NCBI RefSeq assembly: GCF_003627755.1
Contig: NZ_CP032694.1
Coordinates: 2,657,501 to 2,721,500, forward strand
DNA length: 64,000 bases
Origin: Rhizobium jaguaris
Lineage (GTDB): Bacteria; Pseudomonadota; Alphaproteobacteria; Rhizobiales; Rhizobiaceae
Reading direction: 5' to 3'
A model generated the notes under the pieces. The model searched no databases. It was not told the DNA's origin and was given only the letters and a program-made list of their open reading frames with translations. The position numbers and the translations under genes are program-made. Shown in pieces: positions 1-8,872 of the stretch (the stretch's first letter is position 1; every line of letters starts with the position of its first letter).

Positions 1-26
1 GCCTGCATAATCTGCCGCAAAGGAAC

Positions 27-737
27 TCATGCAGCGCGGCGTTCTTTCTCGATTTCCGCATATGCTGCGTTGAGGGCCGCCATACGCTCATTGGCGATGA
101 GGTGGAATTCTTCCGGCACGCCGCGTGAGACGAGGCGATCGGGGTGGTTCTCATAAACCAGGCCATGGTAGCGGCGACGGATGGTCTTGAAATCATCCTG
201 GGGCGACACGCCAAGTACCTTATAAGGATCGCGGCCGCCGACGCTGACATGGCGAGCCATGATCTGCTCGAACCGCTGCTCGCTCATATGGAAGATCTGG
301 GCAATATGCTGCAGGAAGGCCATTTCCTTCTCGTGAATCAGGCCGTCAGCCTTGGCGATATGGAAAAGACCGTCGAGCACGTCTTCCAGTACCGGACAAT
401 TCTTTGAGCAGGTGACGCAGAGCGACGACAGCTTCTCGGCATAGGCTTCGTAACCGGCGACGTCCTGGCGGGCCAGATTATAAAGACGCGCAACGTTCTT
501 CGCCTGGTCCGGCGGAAATTCGAAGATCTCGCGGAATGCGTTGACTTCGTTTTCAGTCACCACACCGTCGGCCTTCGCCATCTTGGCGGAAAGCGCGATG
601 ATGGCGACGGAAAAGGCTACCTTGCGGCGGGTTTCCGGATCGCCTTCGAACAGCGTGCGAATGGCTTCAACCACCGCCGACAGGGCATTGCCAGCGGTGC
701 CACCAACAGCATTCAGCAATTTTTCCCAGAACGACAT
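27..737 (-). CDS. TerB/DnaJ-domain protein (DjlA-like co-chaperone)
   Basis: A protein of 236 residues with two recognisable parts. Residues about 35-165 look like a TerB helical domain, with two similar acidic segments (AKADGVVTENEV and AKADGLIHEKEM). Residues about 170-232 form a J domain with the HPD tripeptide in YENHPDRL, the site that stimulates Hsp70 ATPase activity. The architecture is that of DjlA, but there is no clear N-terminal membrane anchor, so a soluble DnaK co-chaperone or stress protein is likelier. The frame stays open 31 codons upstream, but MSFWEKLL is the natural start. A CxxCxxxC cluster lies in the middle (CVTCSKNC), which could bind metal; that is inference. Confidence 0.8.
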   Translation of the reverse strand: MSFWEKLLNAVGGTAGNALSAVVEAIRTLFEGDPETRRKVAFSVAIIALSAKMAKADGVVTENEVNAFREIFEFPPDQAKNVARLYNLARQDVAGYEAYAEKLSSLCVTCSKNCPVLEDVLDGLFHIAKADGLIHEKEMAFLQHIAQIFHMSEQRFEQIMARHVSVGGRDPYKVLGVSPQDDFKTIRRRYHGLVYENHPDRLVSRGVPEEFHLIANERMAALNAAYAEIEKERRAA

Positions 738-1025
738 GATGGTCTTAACTACCCCTTCTGAATAAGAAACACGTTGATCAAATAATGGTTGCGATTGCAA
801 GCAGTCCATTGGTCGCAGAGCCGAAAACACTTTTCACAATTCGGTAATGATGGCGTGTTCGAAGCCGCAATTTGTGATGCCGTACGGCCGGCCATGCTGA
901 TTGCCCGATTGAAAAAGCAAAGCATGCCTTTCTTAAATTCTTTACTTTACAGCCATCTCCGCCTGTCGCATCCATTCGAACGGCAATCACCGCAATGACG
1001 CAGCTAGGCTGCAAGGAGGATCCCC

Positions 1026-2237
1026 ATGGCCAAACAAAAAGTCGCAATGCTCACCGCCGGCGGATTGGCGCCCTGTCTCTCCTCCGCGGTTGGCGGCCTG
1101 ATCCAGCGCTACAGCGACGTCGCGCCCGATCTCGACATCATCGCTTATCGCTCCGGCTATCAGGGCGTTCTACTGGCCGATCGCATTGAAATCACGCCCG
1201 GTATGCGCGAACGGGCCCATCTGCTGCACCGCTACGGCGGTTCGCCGATCGGCAACAGCCGCGTTAAGCTCACCAACGCTGCCGATTGCGTCAAGCGCGG
1301 CCTCGTCAAGGAAGGTGAAAATCCACTCCGTGTCGCTGCCGAGCGCCTCGCCTCGGATGGCGTCACCATTCTTCACACGATCGGTGGCGACGACACCAAC
1401 ACGACGGCGGCCGATCTTGCCGCCTATCTCGGCGCCAATGGCTATGACCTGACTGTGGTCGGCCTGCCGAAAACGGTCGACAACGATGTTGTGCCGATCC
1501 GCCAGTCTCTCGGCGCATGGACGGCAGCCGAAGTCGGCGCGCATTTCTTCGACAATGTCAGCAATGAACAGACCGCCGCTCCGCGTACCCTCGTTATTCA
1601 TGAAGTCATGGGCCGCAGCTGCGGCTGGCTGACGGCGGCGACCGCCCGCGCCTATATCCAGAAGACCAGCACCTATGAATATGTGGAAGGCTTCATGATG
1701 AATGCCGCCATGAAGAGCATTGACGGCCTCTACCTGCCGGAAATGGCCTTCGACATAGAAGCGGAAGCCGAGCGCCTGAAGGCCATCATGGACAAGACCG
1801 GTCAAGTGACGCTGTTCGTTTCGGAAGGTGCCGCTCTCGACGCTATCGTCGCCGAGCGTGAAGCCGCCGGAGAAACCATCAAGCGCGATGCCTTCGGTCA
1901 TGTGAAGATCGATACCATCAACGTCGGCAACTGGTTCCAGAAGCAATTCGCCACCCTCCTCGGCGCGGAGCGCTCCCTGGTACAGAAGTCGGGCTACTTT
2001 GCCCGCTCGGCGCCGGCCAACGGCGAAGACCTGCGTCTCATCCAGGGCATGGTCGATCTCGCGGTTGAAAGTGCATTGAATAAGGTGTCCGGCGTCACCG
2101 GCCACGACGAAGGCCAGGGCGGCAAGCTGCGCACCATCGAATTCCCGCGCATCAAGGGCGGCAAGCCCTTCGATCTGTCATTGTCGTGGTTCGCCGAGGT
2201 CATGGAGCATATTGGGCAAAAATACACCCAATCCTAA
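1026..2237 (+). CDS. pfp: Pyrophosphate-dependent 6-phosphofructokinase
   Basis: Catalyses fructose 6-phosphate + PPi to fructose 1,6-bisphosphate + Pi in the cytoplasm, reversibly. The 403-residue protein has the GGDDT motif at residues 120-124; in ATP-dependent enzymes this position reads GGDGS, and the extra Asp marks PPi users. It also has the substrate-loop motif PKTVDNDV near residue 147 and the MGRxxGW motif (MGRSCGW). The start is fixed by a strong AAGGAGG ribosome site 7 bases before the ATG. Rhizobia generally lack a classical ATP-PFK route, so the enzyme probably serves gluconeogenic or pentose-phosphate flux. It stands alone, with a LysE-type gene 60 bp downstream. Confidence 0.93.
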   Translation: MAKQKVAMLTAGGLAPCLSSAVGGLIQRYSDVAPDLDIIAYRSGYQGVLLADRIEITPGMRERAHLLHRYGGSPIGNSRVKLTNAADCVKRGLVKEGENPLRVAAERLASDGVTILHTIGGDDTNTTAADLAAYLGANGYDLTVVGLPKTVDNDVVPIRQSLGAWTAAEVGAHFFDNVSNEQTAAPRTLVIHEVMGRSCGWLTAATARAYIQKTSTYEYVEGFMMNAAMKSIDGLYLPEMAFDIEAEAERLKAIMDKTGQVTLFVSEGAALDAIVAEREAAGETIKRDAFGHVKIDTINVGNWFQKQFATLLGAERSLVQKSGYFARSAPANGEDLRLIQGMVDLAVESALNKVSGVTGHDEGQGGKLRTIEFPRIKGGKPFDLSLSWFAEVMEHIGQKYTQS

Positions 2238-2296
2238 TTGACGGATCATAAATCCAATGTCTTTGCTGGCGGCGAATAGGAATAGAGGAGGATTCC

Positions 2297-2931
2297 ATGT
2301 CCATCGAAACCTGGCTCGCTTTCGCCGCCGCGTCCTGCATCATGCTGGCAATACCCGGTCCGACCATTCTCCTTGTGATCTCGTATGCACTCGGCCATGG
2401 TCGGAAGACGGCGCTGGCAACCGTGACCGGCGTGACGCTTGGCGACTTCACGGCGATGACCGCCTCGCTCGCAGGTCTTGGCGCACTTCTCGCCACCTCA
2501 GCGACTCTGTTTACGATTCTCAAGCTGATCGGCGCAGCCTACCTCATGTTTCTGGAATTAAGCTCTGGCGCGCTCCGATCGTGACCGGCCCGATGGGCGA
2601 TAATGACAACCTTCCCGAGGAAAAACCGCTGAAGATTTTGCTGCACGCTTATGTTGTGACGGCGCTTAATCCGAAGAGCATCGTCTTCTTCATCGCCTTC
2701 GTTCCGCAATTCCTCGACATGTCGAAGCCCTTCCTTCAGCAAACCCTTATTTTGGAGGCGACTTTCCTGACTTTGGCGGCATTGAACTCGCTAATTTACG
2801 TTTTCGTCGCCGATATGGCGCGCGGTTTTATCCGCAAGGCAAGCGTGCAGCGTGCCGTCAACCGGACGGGTGGAACCCTGTTGATAGCCGCCGGCGCAGT
2901 GACCGCCGGATACCGCCGGATGGCCGCTTGA
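2297..2931 (+). pseudogene. LysE-family amino-acid exporter, frameshifted
   Basis: The first part (2297-2584) encodes a LysE/RhtB N-terminus with the family motif IPGPT and two membrane segments, then shifts into a wrong frame at MFLELSSGALRS. The family continuation (GIKLWRAPI, then ALNPKSIVFFIAFVPQFLD and two more membrane segments) is found in the frame that ends at 2931. Adding one G in TTTCTGGAATTAAGC (about 2552) restores an uninterrupted product of about 211 residues, the usual family length. So a single-base deletion, real or a sequencing error, breaks an otherwise intact gene. The rest of the sequence shows no decay. Confidence 0.8.
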
Positions 2932-3046
2932 TCGCCGTCCAGGGTTGCGGGGAGATCACGGATAGGTTAATGGGGGATTCATAAATTTATTGACCCTGTG
3001 ACTGATTTGCATCGCAGGGAGGTTTGGTTTTTTCGAAAGTGACAGA

Positions 3047-4252
3047 ATGGTAACGATCGGATTTCCCAGCCTGAAGCGCAGCGTTGCCTTTTCGGCAATG
3101 ATGTGCGGCGTTCTTGCGGGGTGTGCAAGCACTCAGCAACAGACGTCCCAGGCAGGACTCCCGTCGGCACAAACCAACGTGCCGCATCCGAATACAAACC
3201 CGGCTTCGGTCGGTGCTACATCGTCTTCAGGCGGCGTGGCTATGGCATCCACCACACCGGCAACAGCAGGCCAGCAGATCCAACCGCAGCAGCAGACCGT
3301 GCCGCAACAGCAGGCAGTATTGATGAAATCCGACCGCGTTGGCGCCGGTTTTGCGCAAAACGTTGGCGGCGGTTCGGCTGCTCAAAACCAGGTCCAAATA
3401 GCCCAGGACCGCATGGGTGGTCCGGTAACGAATGCGCCGAACGCAGCCAATCAGGGCACCGTCGCCATTGCGGCCGTGACCGGCACTCCGACGGCGAACA
3501 CATCCGCAGCAGCCGCATATGCAGCCTCCGACGAGCCGCCGATCCCCGCCGTCGTCGCCATCCCGATTCCGAATCCCGCGCGTCCGGGCGATACCGCGCT
3601 TCTGCCTGTTTCGAGTTCCGTGACCGAGGGGCAAGCAACCATTCCGATGACATCGGACGTGGCCGCCATTCAATCCGTCGTTCCGACGCCCCGCCCTGGT
3701 GAAGATGCGCCGATCATGGCGCCGACCGAAGTCGCCTTTGCTGCACCCACGCAGATTCCCGGCATGGGCTACGTGGACAACCGCATGCACTACGATTTCA
3801 ACTTCGATGCCAGCGGTCCAACGATCGTTCCGGCGGTGCTGCTCCCTCGGAATGACGATTCCTCGGACGTGCCGGCCGCTGAGAAGAGCTATGTATCGAA
3901 GCTCATTCAGAAATATGCCAAGCTTTACGAAATTCCGGAATCGCTCATCCATCGCGTCGTTCATCGCGAGAGCCGCTACAATCCGAAGGCCTATAATAGG
4001 GCCGGTTATTTCGGCCTGATGCAGATCAAATACAATACCGCCAAGTCCATGGGTTACGAAGGTCCGCCTTCAGGCCTGCTCGACGCGGAGACCAACATTA
4101 AATATGCCGCGAAATATCTGCGCGGCGCTTGGATGGTGGCCGACAACAAGGCTGAAAACAAGGAAGTCAATGCGGTTCAGCTCTATGCGCATGGCTATTA
4201 TTTCGACGCCAAGCGCAAGGGCCTAGAGGCCGTCGCAAACGGCAATTACTGA
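3047..4252 (+). CDS. SLT-domain lytic transglycosylase lipoprotein
   Basis: Cleaves peptidoglycan glycan strands. The N-terminus carries a lipoprotein signal with lipobox LAGC (Cys25), so the mature protein should be anchored in the envelope. Residues 25 to about 270 are a long low-complexity Ala/Pro/Thr/Gln linker without recognisable domain. Residues about 285-400 are an SLT (goose-lysozyme-like) domain with the catalytic Glu in VVHRESRYNPKA and the family GYFGLMQIKYNTA motif. The ribosome site before the ATG is weak. The 3' end overlaps the convergent serine-hydrolase gene by seven bases, so the two genes share their stop region. Confidence 0.85.
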   Translation: MVTIGFPSLKRSVAFSAMMCGVLAGCASTQQQTSQAGLPSAQTNVPHPNTNPASVGATSSSGGVAMASTTPATAGQQIQPQQQTVPQQQAVLMKSDRVGAGFAQNVGGGSAAQNQVQIAQDRMGGPVTNAPNAANQGTVAIAAVTGTPTANTSAAAAYAASDEPPIPAVVAIPIPNPARPGDTALLPVSSSVTEGQATIPMTSDVAAIQSVVPTPRPGEDAPIMAPTEVAFAAPTQIPGMGYVDNRMHYDFNFDASGPTIVPAVLLPRNDDSSDVPAAEKSYVSKLIQKYAKLYEIPESLIHRVVHRESRYNPKAYNRAGYFGLMQIKYNTAKSMGYEGPPSGLLDAETNIKYAAKYLRGAWMVADNKAENKEVNAVQLYAHGYYFDAKRKGLEAVANGNY

Positions 4253-5676
4253 TTATCCTGGACCATTTTATTGGCGCCGGTCGGACCTGAGGTTTTGGCC
4301 GGCGTCGTTATATCCAGAATCTTCTTCAGCAGAATCTGCGGCTTGTAGTCGACCCAGCCCGGCGTCAGCCCCATGCGCACCAGCACGAGATTGGCCGATG
4401 GTACGATAGCAACACTCTGCCCATCATGTCCGAGCATCCAGAATGTGTCCGTCGGCAGGCCGAACTGTGCATCGGAGCCACCGGGGCCCGCGAGCCAGGC
4501 TTGAACCTGCGTATAGATACCTTCCGATGCCGTCGTCGGGGTCCGCATGGCGCCGACAAAGCCTTCCGGCAACAGGCGCTGACCTTTCCAGACGCCATCC
4601 TGCAGCAGGAATTGCCCAAAGCGCGCCCAATCGCGCGCCGTCGCGTAAAGATAGGAGCCGCCGACATAGGTGCCACGCTCATCGGCTTCGAACACCGCGC
4701 TGGACATGCCGAGCGGAGCAAACAGCGCCTCGCGCGGATAGGCGATCGCAGCACTCTCATTCGGAAGCCTGTTCATCCAGAGCCTCGCGAGCAATATCGC
4801 CGTGCCGCTGGAATAGTTGAAGCGCTCGCCGGCCGGAGCCTCCTGAGGCGCGCTGGCGGCGACCCTCGTCGAGTCCGGATCGAGATAGAGCATGCGCGTC
4901 ACGTCGGAGACAGCGCCATATCCTTCGTTGAAAGCCAGCCCGCTCTCCATGCCGAGGAGATCGCTGAGCTTGATGTTCTTGCGCACATCGCCGCTCCACT
5001 GCGGCAGGAGATTCTGATCGTCGAAGGACATGCGGCCCGAAAGCATCAGACGGCCGATGATGGCGGCATTGACTGTCTTCGTCATCGACCAGCCGATCAG
5101 CGGCGTGCCGTTGTTGAACCCGTCGCCATAGGCCTCGGCCGCGATGCGGCCGTCCTTGACGACAACGATGGCACGCATTTCCGGACCGGCAAAGTCCGGA
5201 TTGGCGATAAGTTTTGAAAGCGCGACGCCGGTCTCATTCTGATCCAGTACGACCTTACTGCCATCCGGCCAAAGGGAATCGTTTTTGGCCACCCTCACCT
5301 TGTTCAGGAAGACCGCGCTCCGTGCCGCATGTAAATCGCCGTCCGGAACTGTCGTGCACCCGAGCGCGCCACGATAGAGTGCATAGTTAGGCGCGAACAT
5401 GCCCAGGAAACGGGCGGTTACTACCCCATCCTCTCGATCAACCGAAACACTGACGAGTTTCAGCGCTGGATTGCCTGGTGCCTGCACGTCATCCGCCAAC
5501 ACCTTTTCGGGATCGCGCTTGGCGATAAAGGTGTTCGAGCAGACGATTTTGGCGGCATAACCGTCGCCGACCCTCAGCAATTCCGGTGGCGAGACCGAAA
5601 GCCAGACGACACCGCCCGCGACAATGATCAGCAGCAAAAGGAAAAGAGCTCCGATCACTCTCGATATCAAATGCAT
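4246..5676 (-). CDS. Serine hydrolase, beta-lactamase/esterase (class C PBP) family
   Basis: A 476-residue protein with one N-terminal membrane segment (residues about 5-27), so it is either secreted or membrane anchored. It has the SxxK nucleophile motif (SMTK, near residue 200), the YxS/N-type second motif (NYSSG, near 290) and a late HDG segment (GHDGQ), which stands in for the KTG box. The family includes EstB-like esterases, class C beta-lactamases and D-aminopeptidases; the substrate cannot be told. The start at MHLISR is preferred over an ATG-like site ten codons upstream because it begins the hydrophobic leader. It is divergent from btaA, and a Pho-box-like site in the shared region points towards this gene. 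Confidence 0.8.
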   Translation of the reverse strand: MHLISRVIGALFLLLLIIVAGGVVWLSVSPPELLRVGDGYAAKIVCSNTFIAKRDPEKVLADDVQAPGNPALKLVSVSVDREDGVVTARFLGMFAPNYALYRGALGCTTVPDGDLHAARSAVFLNKVRVAKNDSLWPDGSKVVLDQNETGVALSKLIANPDFAGPEMRAIVVVKDGRIAAEAYGDGFNNGTPLIGWSMTKTVNAAIIGRLMLSGRMSFDDQNLLPQWSGDVRKNIKLSDLLGMESGLAFNEGYGAVSDVTRMLYLDPDSTRVAASAPQEAPAGERFNYSSGTAILLARLWMNRLPNESAAIAYPREALFAPLGMSSAVFEADERGTYVGGSYLYATARDWARFGQFLLQDGVWKGQRLLPEGFVGAMRTPTTASEGIYTQVQAWLAGPGGSDAQFGLPTDTFWMLGHDGQSVAIVPSANLVLVRMGLTPGWVDYKPQILLKKILDITTPAKTSGPTGANKMVQDNQ

Positions 5677-5839
5677 ATCATACCCTCCAAAGGTATGCGG
5701 ACACAATCAGGAAACGCTGCAGTATGAAAGGCCTATCGTTATCGCACTTCTGTAAATGCCCGCGCGACGGTCCTTTCGGCGGATCTACCAACAGCCCACG
5801 TCATCAGACTGTAGCATTACCGGGTTACACGCCCTGAAC

Positions 5840-5857
5840 CTGACAAATTGGTGACAA
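5840..5857 (-). promoter_or_regulatory. Candidate PhoB box between serine hydrolase and btaA
   Basis: On the minus strand the site reads TTGTCAC-CAAT-TTGTCAG, two 7-mers 11 bp apart. Each matches 6 of 7 positions of the rhizobial Pho-box half CTGTCA(T/C) and both keep the TGTCA core. A TGTAAC hexamer lies 10 nt further along the minus strand, a plausible -10. The site ends 7 bp before the btaA ATG. A weaker plus-strand candidate (ACGTCAT-CAGA-CTGTAGC) lies at 5798-5815, with TTACAC about 10 nt after it. Confidence 0.5.
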
Positions 5858-5864
5858 GACTCAG

Positions 5865-7112
5865 ATGACGGAATTCGCCCCGGATGCCGGTCTCCGCAAG
5901 AACCGGAAAGTCAAGGAAGCTGTTCTGCAACACAAGGCTCTGTCGAAAGCCGGCTTTTCCGAGCGTCTGTTCGGCATGCTGTTTTCCGGCCTTGTCTACC
6001 CGCAGATCTGGGAGGATCCGGATATCGACATGGAGGCGATGGAGCTTCAGCCCCACCACCGCATCGTCACCATCGGCTCCGGCGGCTGCAACATGCTCGC
6101 CTACCTCTCGCAGAGCCCGGCTTCGATCGATGTCGTTGACCTCAATCGTCACCACATCGCCCTGAACAAGCTCAAGCTCGCCGCCTTCCGGCTGCTGCCC
6201 GCTCATGCCGATCTGGTGCGCTTCTTCGGCACGCCCGGCGTCAGCGCCAACAGCCAGGCCTATGACCAGTTCATTGCGCCGCGGCTGGATCCGGCAACTG
6301 CTGCCTATTGGGGCGGCCGCGATATGTATGGTCGCCGCCGCGTTACGGTGTTCAACCGCAACATCTACAAGACGGGCTTGCTCGGACGCTTTATCGGCGC
6401 CGCTCACGTGCTGGCGCGCCTGCATGGCGTCCGTCTCGCCAAGATGACGGAAGCGCGCACGGTCAGGGAACAACGGCAGTTTTTCGACAATGAGATTGCG
6501 CCGATCTTCGACAAGCCGATGGTACGCTGGCTGCTCGGCCGCAAGAGCTCGCTTTTCGGCCTCGGCATCCCGCCGCAGCAATATGACGAACTTGCGAGCC
6601 TCGCCGGCGACGATTCCATCTCGGGTGTTCTGAAGCACCGCCTGGAGAAGCTGTCGTGTCATTTCCCGATGCGCGACAACTATTTTGCCTGGCAGGCCTT
6701 CGCGCGGCGCTATGCCGCCCAGCATCAAGGGCCGCTCCCGACCTATCTGCGGCCCGAGCATTATCCCGCCATTCGCGCCAATGCTGACCGCGTCGACGTA
6801 CATCACGCCAACTTTACCGAACTTTTGGCTTCCAAGCCGGCCGCCTCGCGCGACCGCTACATCCTGCTCGACGCGCAGGATTGGATGAACGACGAACAGC
6901 TGAACCAGCTCTGGGCGGAAATCACCCGGACGGCCCGCGAAGGCGCCCGCGTCATTTTCCGCACGGCTGCCGAAAAGAGCATCATCGAAGGCCGCCTCTC
7001 CCCCGCCATTCGTGATCAGTGGGTCTATTTCGAAGAGCGCTCGCAGGAGCTTAACGTCCGCGACCGCTCGGCGATCTACGGTGGCTTCCACATCTATGGG
7101 AAAAAAGCGTGA
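5865..7112 (+). CDS. btaA: S-adenosylmethionine:diacylglycerol 3-amino-3-carboxypropyl transferase
   Basis: First enzyme of betaine-lipid (DGTS) synthesis: it moves the aminocarboxypropyl group of SAM to diacylglycerol at the membrane. The 415-residue product matches the BtaA/DUF3419 family: the N-terminal LVYPQIWEDPDID block, the SAM-site GSGGCNML near residue 70, DVVDLNRHHIALNKLKL near 90, and a C-terminal RTAAEKS...YGGFHIYG block. Full length. The stop overlaps the btaB start (GTGA), so the pair is translationally coupled. No clear ribosome site precedes the ATG, and a Pho-box-like sequence sits directly upstream. In related bacteria DGTS replaces phospholipids under phosphate limitation under PhoB control. 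Confidence 0.9.
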   Translation: MTEFAPDAGLRKNRKVKEAVLQHKALSKAGFSERLFGMLFSGLVYPQIWEDPDIDMEAMELQPHHRIVTIGSGGCNMLAYLSQSPASIDVVDLNRHHIALNKLKLAAFRLLPAHADLVRFFGTPGVSANSQAYDQFIAPRLDPATAAYWGGRDMYGRRRVTVFNRNIYKTGLLGRFIGAAHVLARLHGVRLAKMTEARTVREQRQFFDNEIAPIFDKPMVRWLLGRKSSLFGLGIPPQQYDELASLAGDDSISGVLKHRLEKLSCHFPMRDNYFAWQAFARRYAAQHQGPLPTYLRPEHYPAIRANADRVDVHHANFTELLASKPAASRDRYILLDAQDWMNDEQLNQLWAEITRTAREGARVIFRTAAEKSIIEGRLSPAIRDQWVYFEERSQELNVRDRSAIYGGFHIYGKKA

Positions 7113-7783
7113 GCCAGGCGGACACAGGTCTTCAGACAAGCTCTAAGAGCCATGCCGGACTGATGGACGGCATGTACCGCTACCAGCGGCACATCTACGA
7201 CTTGACCCGCAAATACTACCTCTTCGGCCGCGACCGCACCATTGCGCACCTCAACGTGCCTTTCGGCGGCTCCCTGCTGGAAGTGGGCTGCGGCACCGGC
7301 CGCAACATGTTGCTGGCGCATCGCCGCTTTCCGTCGGCCAGGCTTTACGGCCTCGACATCTCGCAGGAAATGCTGATCTCTGCCCGCAATAATTTTCGCG
7401 GCCTAAAGCAGACGCCGGATTTCCGTGTGGCCGACGCCACCGCCTTTTCGGCTGCCGATTTCGGTGTCGCCGGCTTCGACCGCGTTATGATCTCCTACGC
7501 TCTGTCGATGATCCCGGATTGGAAGAGCGCGATCGATGCCTCTCTCGATGCGGTTATTCCCGGCGGCGAACTGCATATCGTCGATTTTGGCCAGCAGGAG
7601 CGACTGCCGGGCTGGTTTCGCACCATGCTGAAGGGCTGGCTGAAGAAGTTCCACGTCACGCCGCGAGCCGACCTCCGTACGGTGCTGGAAGAGCGCGTTC
7701 AGGCGCGCGGTGCCAAGCTGATATTCGAAGAGATCGGACGTGGTTACGCATGGAGAGCCGTCGTCGTTAAGCCGCGCGCCTAG
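7109..7783 (+). CDS. btaB: Diacylglycerylhomoserine N-methyltransferase
   Basis: Second enzyme of betaine-lipid synthesis: it trimethylates diacylglycerylhomoserine to DGTS with SAM. The 224-residue protein is a class I methyltransferase with motif I LLEVGCGTGRN near residue 52, GLDISQEML near 82, an acidic VADATAF segment, and the post-motif ISYALSMIPDWKSAI. It starts with GTG, overlapping the btaA stop by 4 nt. An operon of only these two genes is the usual rhizobial arrangement. The identification rests partly on the btaA context, because methyltransferases of this size are common. Confidence 0.88.
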   Translation: MSQADTGLQTSSKSHAGLMDGMYRYQRHIYDLTRKYYLFGRDRTIAHLNVPFGGSLLEVGCGTGRNMLLAHRRFPSARLYGLDISQEMLISARNNFRGLKQTPDFRVADATAFSAADFGVAGFDRVMISYALSMIPDWKSAIDASLDAVIPGGELHIVDFGQQERLPGWFRTMLKGWLKKFHVTPRADLRTVLEERVQARGAKLIFEEIGRGYAWRAVVVKPRA

Positions 7784-8001
7784 CGAAAAGAGTGGAATTC
7801 GGCATGAAATCCACTCAAACGGCATTTCAAGTATAAGAATTTACTTGAAGATAACACATTTTTTACGTTGATATGGTTAAAAAGTGGCAAGGCCGGCTGA
7901 CAACAGCTTGGTCCATTGCCTCTTTTGGGACTTCGGGGACCACACATCACGGAAGCCAAGCTTTGGGGCAGCTAGATTACTCGCGCCATAACGGGATATC
8001 C

Positions 8002-8793
8002 ATGCGCAGGCTTCTGTCATGCTTACTGCCGCTCGCCTTCCTCCTCAACAGCTGCACCATGGGCTATGACAGCTTTCAGACCGCGTCGGTACCGAAGTCT
8101 CGTTTCAAGGATACGAAGCCGCAGGACTTCGGCCGCGATCATCCGGAGCGTCACCCCGTTCACGGCATCGACATCTCGAAATGGCAAGGCGATATCAATT
8201 GGCAGTCGGTGAAGAACTCAGGCATTGCCTTCGTCTTCATCAAGGCGACCGAAGGCAAAGATAGGATCGATGACCGCTTCAGCGAATATTGGCGCGACGC
8301 GAACGCAGCCGGTATCCCGTACGCGCCCTATCACTTCTACTATTTCTGTTCGACGGCAGACGACCAGGCCGACTGGTTCATTCACAATGTGCCGAAGAAC
8401 GCGAGGATGCTTCCGCCTGTTGTCGACGTCGAATGGAACCCTGACTCGCCAACCTGCCGTACCAGACCGGCTCCTGAAACGGTGCGCGCTGAGATCAAGC
8501 GCTTCATGGATCGCCTGGAAGCCTATTACGGCAAGCGCCCGATCATTTATACGTCGGTCGACTTCCACCGCGACAACCTCGTCGGATACTTCAAGGACTA
8601 TAAGTTCTGGGTGCGCTCAGTCGCAAAGCATCCCAAGGAGATCTACGCGGATCGCAGCTGGGACTTCTGGCAATACACGTCGACGGGCCTGATCCCGGGC
8701 ATCAAGGGACCGACTGACATCAATGTTTTCTCCGGTTCCGAACAAAATTGGCACAACTGGGTGGCGGCAGTAGAGAAGGAAGGAAATTCTTGA
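8002..8793 (+). CDS. GH25 lysozyme-family muramidase, lipoprotein
   Basis: A glycoside hydrolase of family 25, predicted to cleave the MurNAc-GlcNAc bond of peptidoglycan. The start at 8002 gives a 263-residue precursor whose first residues (MRRLLSCLLPLAFLLNSC) are a lipoprotein signal ending in Cys18; the open frame extends 43 codons further upstream but without signal-peptide character. The catalytic domain runs from HGIDISKWQGDINW (about 54) to DINVFSG (about 245), with the DxE catalytic pair in VVDVEWN and the conserved YHFYYF segment. It sits between the betaine-lipid genes and an MltB-type transglycosylase. Cellular turnover or exported effector roles are both possible. Confidence 0.85.
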   Translation: MRRLLSCLLPLAFLLNSCTMGYDSFQTASVPKSRFKDTKPQDFGRDHPERHPVHGIDISKWQGDINWQSVKNSGIAFVFIKATEGKDRIDDRFSEYWRDANAAGIPYAPYHFYYFCSTADDQADWFIHNVPKNARMLPPVVDVEWNPDSPTCRTRPAPETVRAEIKRFMDRLEAYYGKRPIIYTSVDFHRDNLVGYFKDYKFWVRSVAKHPKEIYADRSWDFWQYTSTGLIPGIKGPTDINVFSGSEQNWHNWVAAVEKEGNS

Positions 8794-8872
8794 GACTGCC
8801 CGAACTTCTCTCTTGCTTCTGTCACAATCTTCTGTGAAAGCGACCCTATTCTGTCAGCAAAGAGGATCGCCC

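Noticed and set aside
5817..7139. A 440-codon minus-strand frame across btaA
   Set aside because: The plus strand encodes full-length BtaA with SAM and family motifs; the antisense frame is a by-product of GC-rich third positions.
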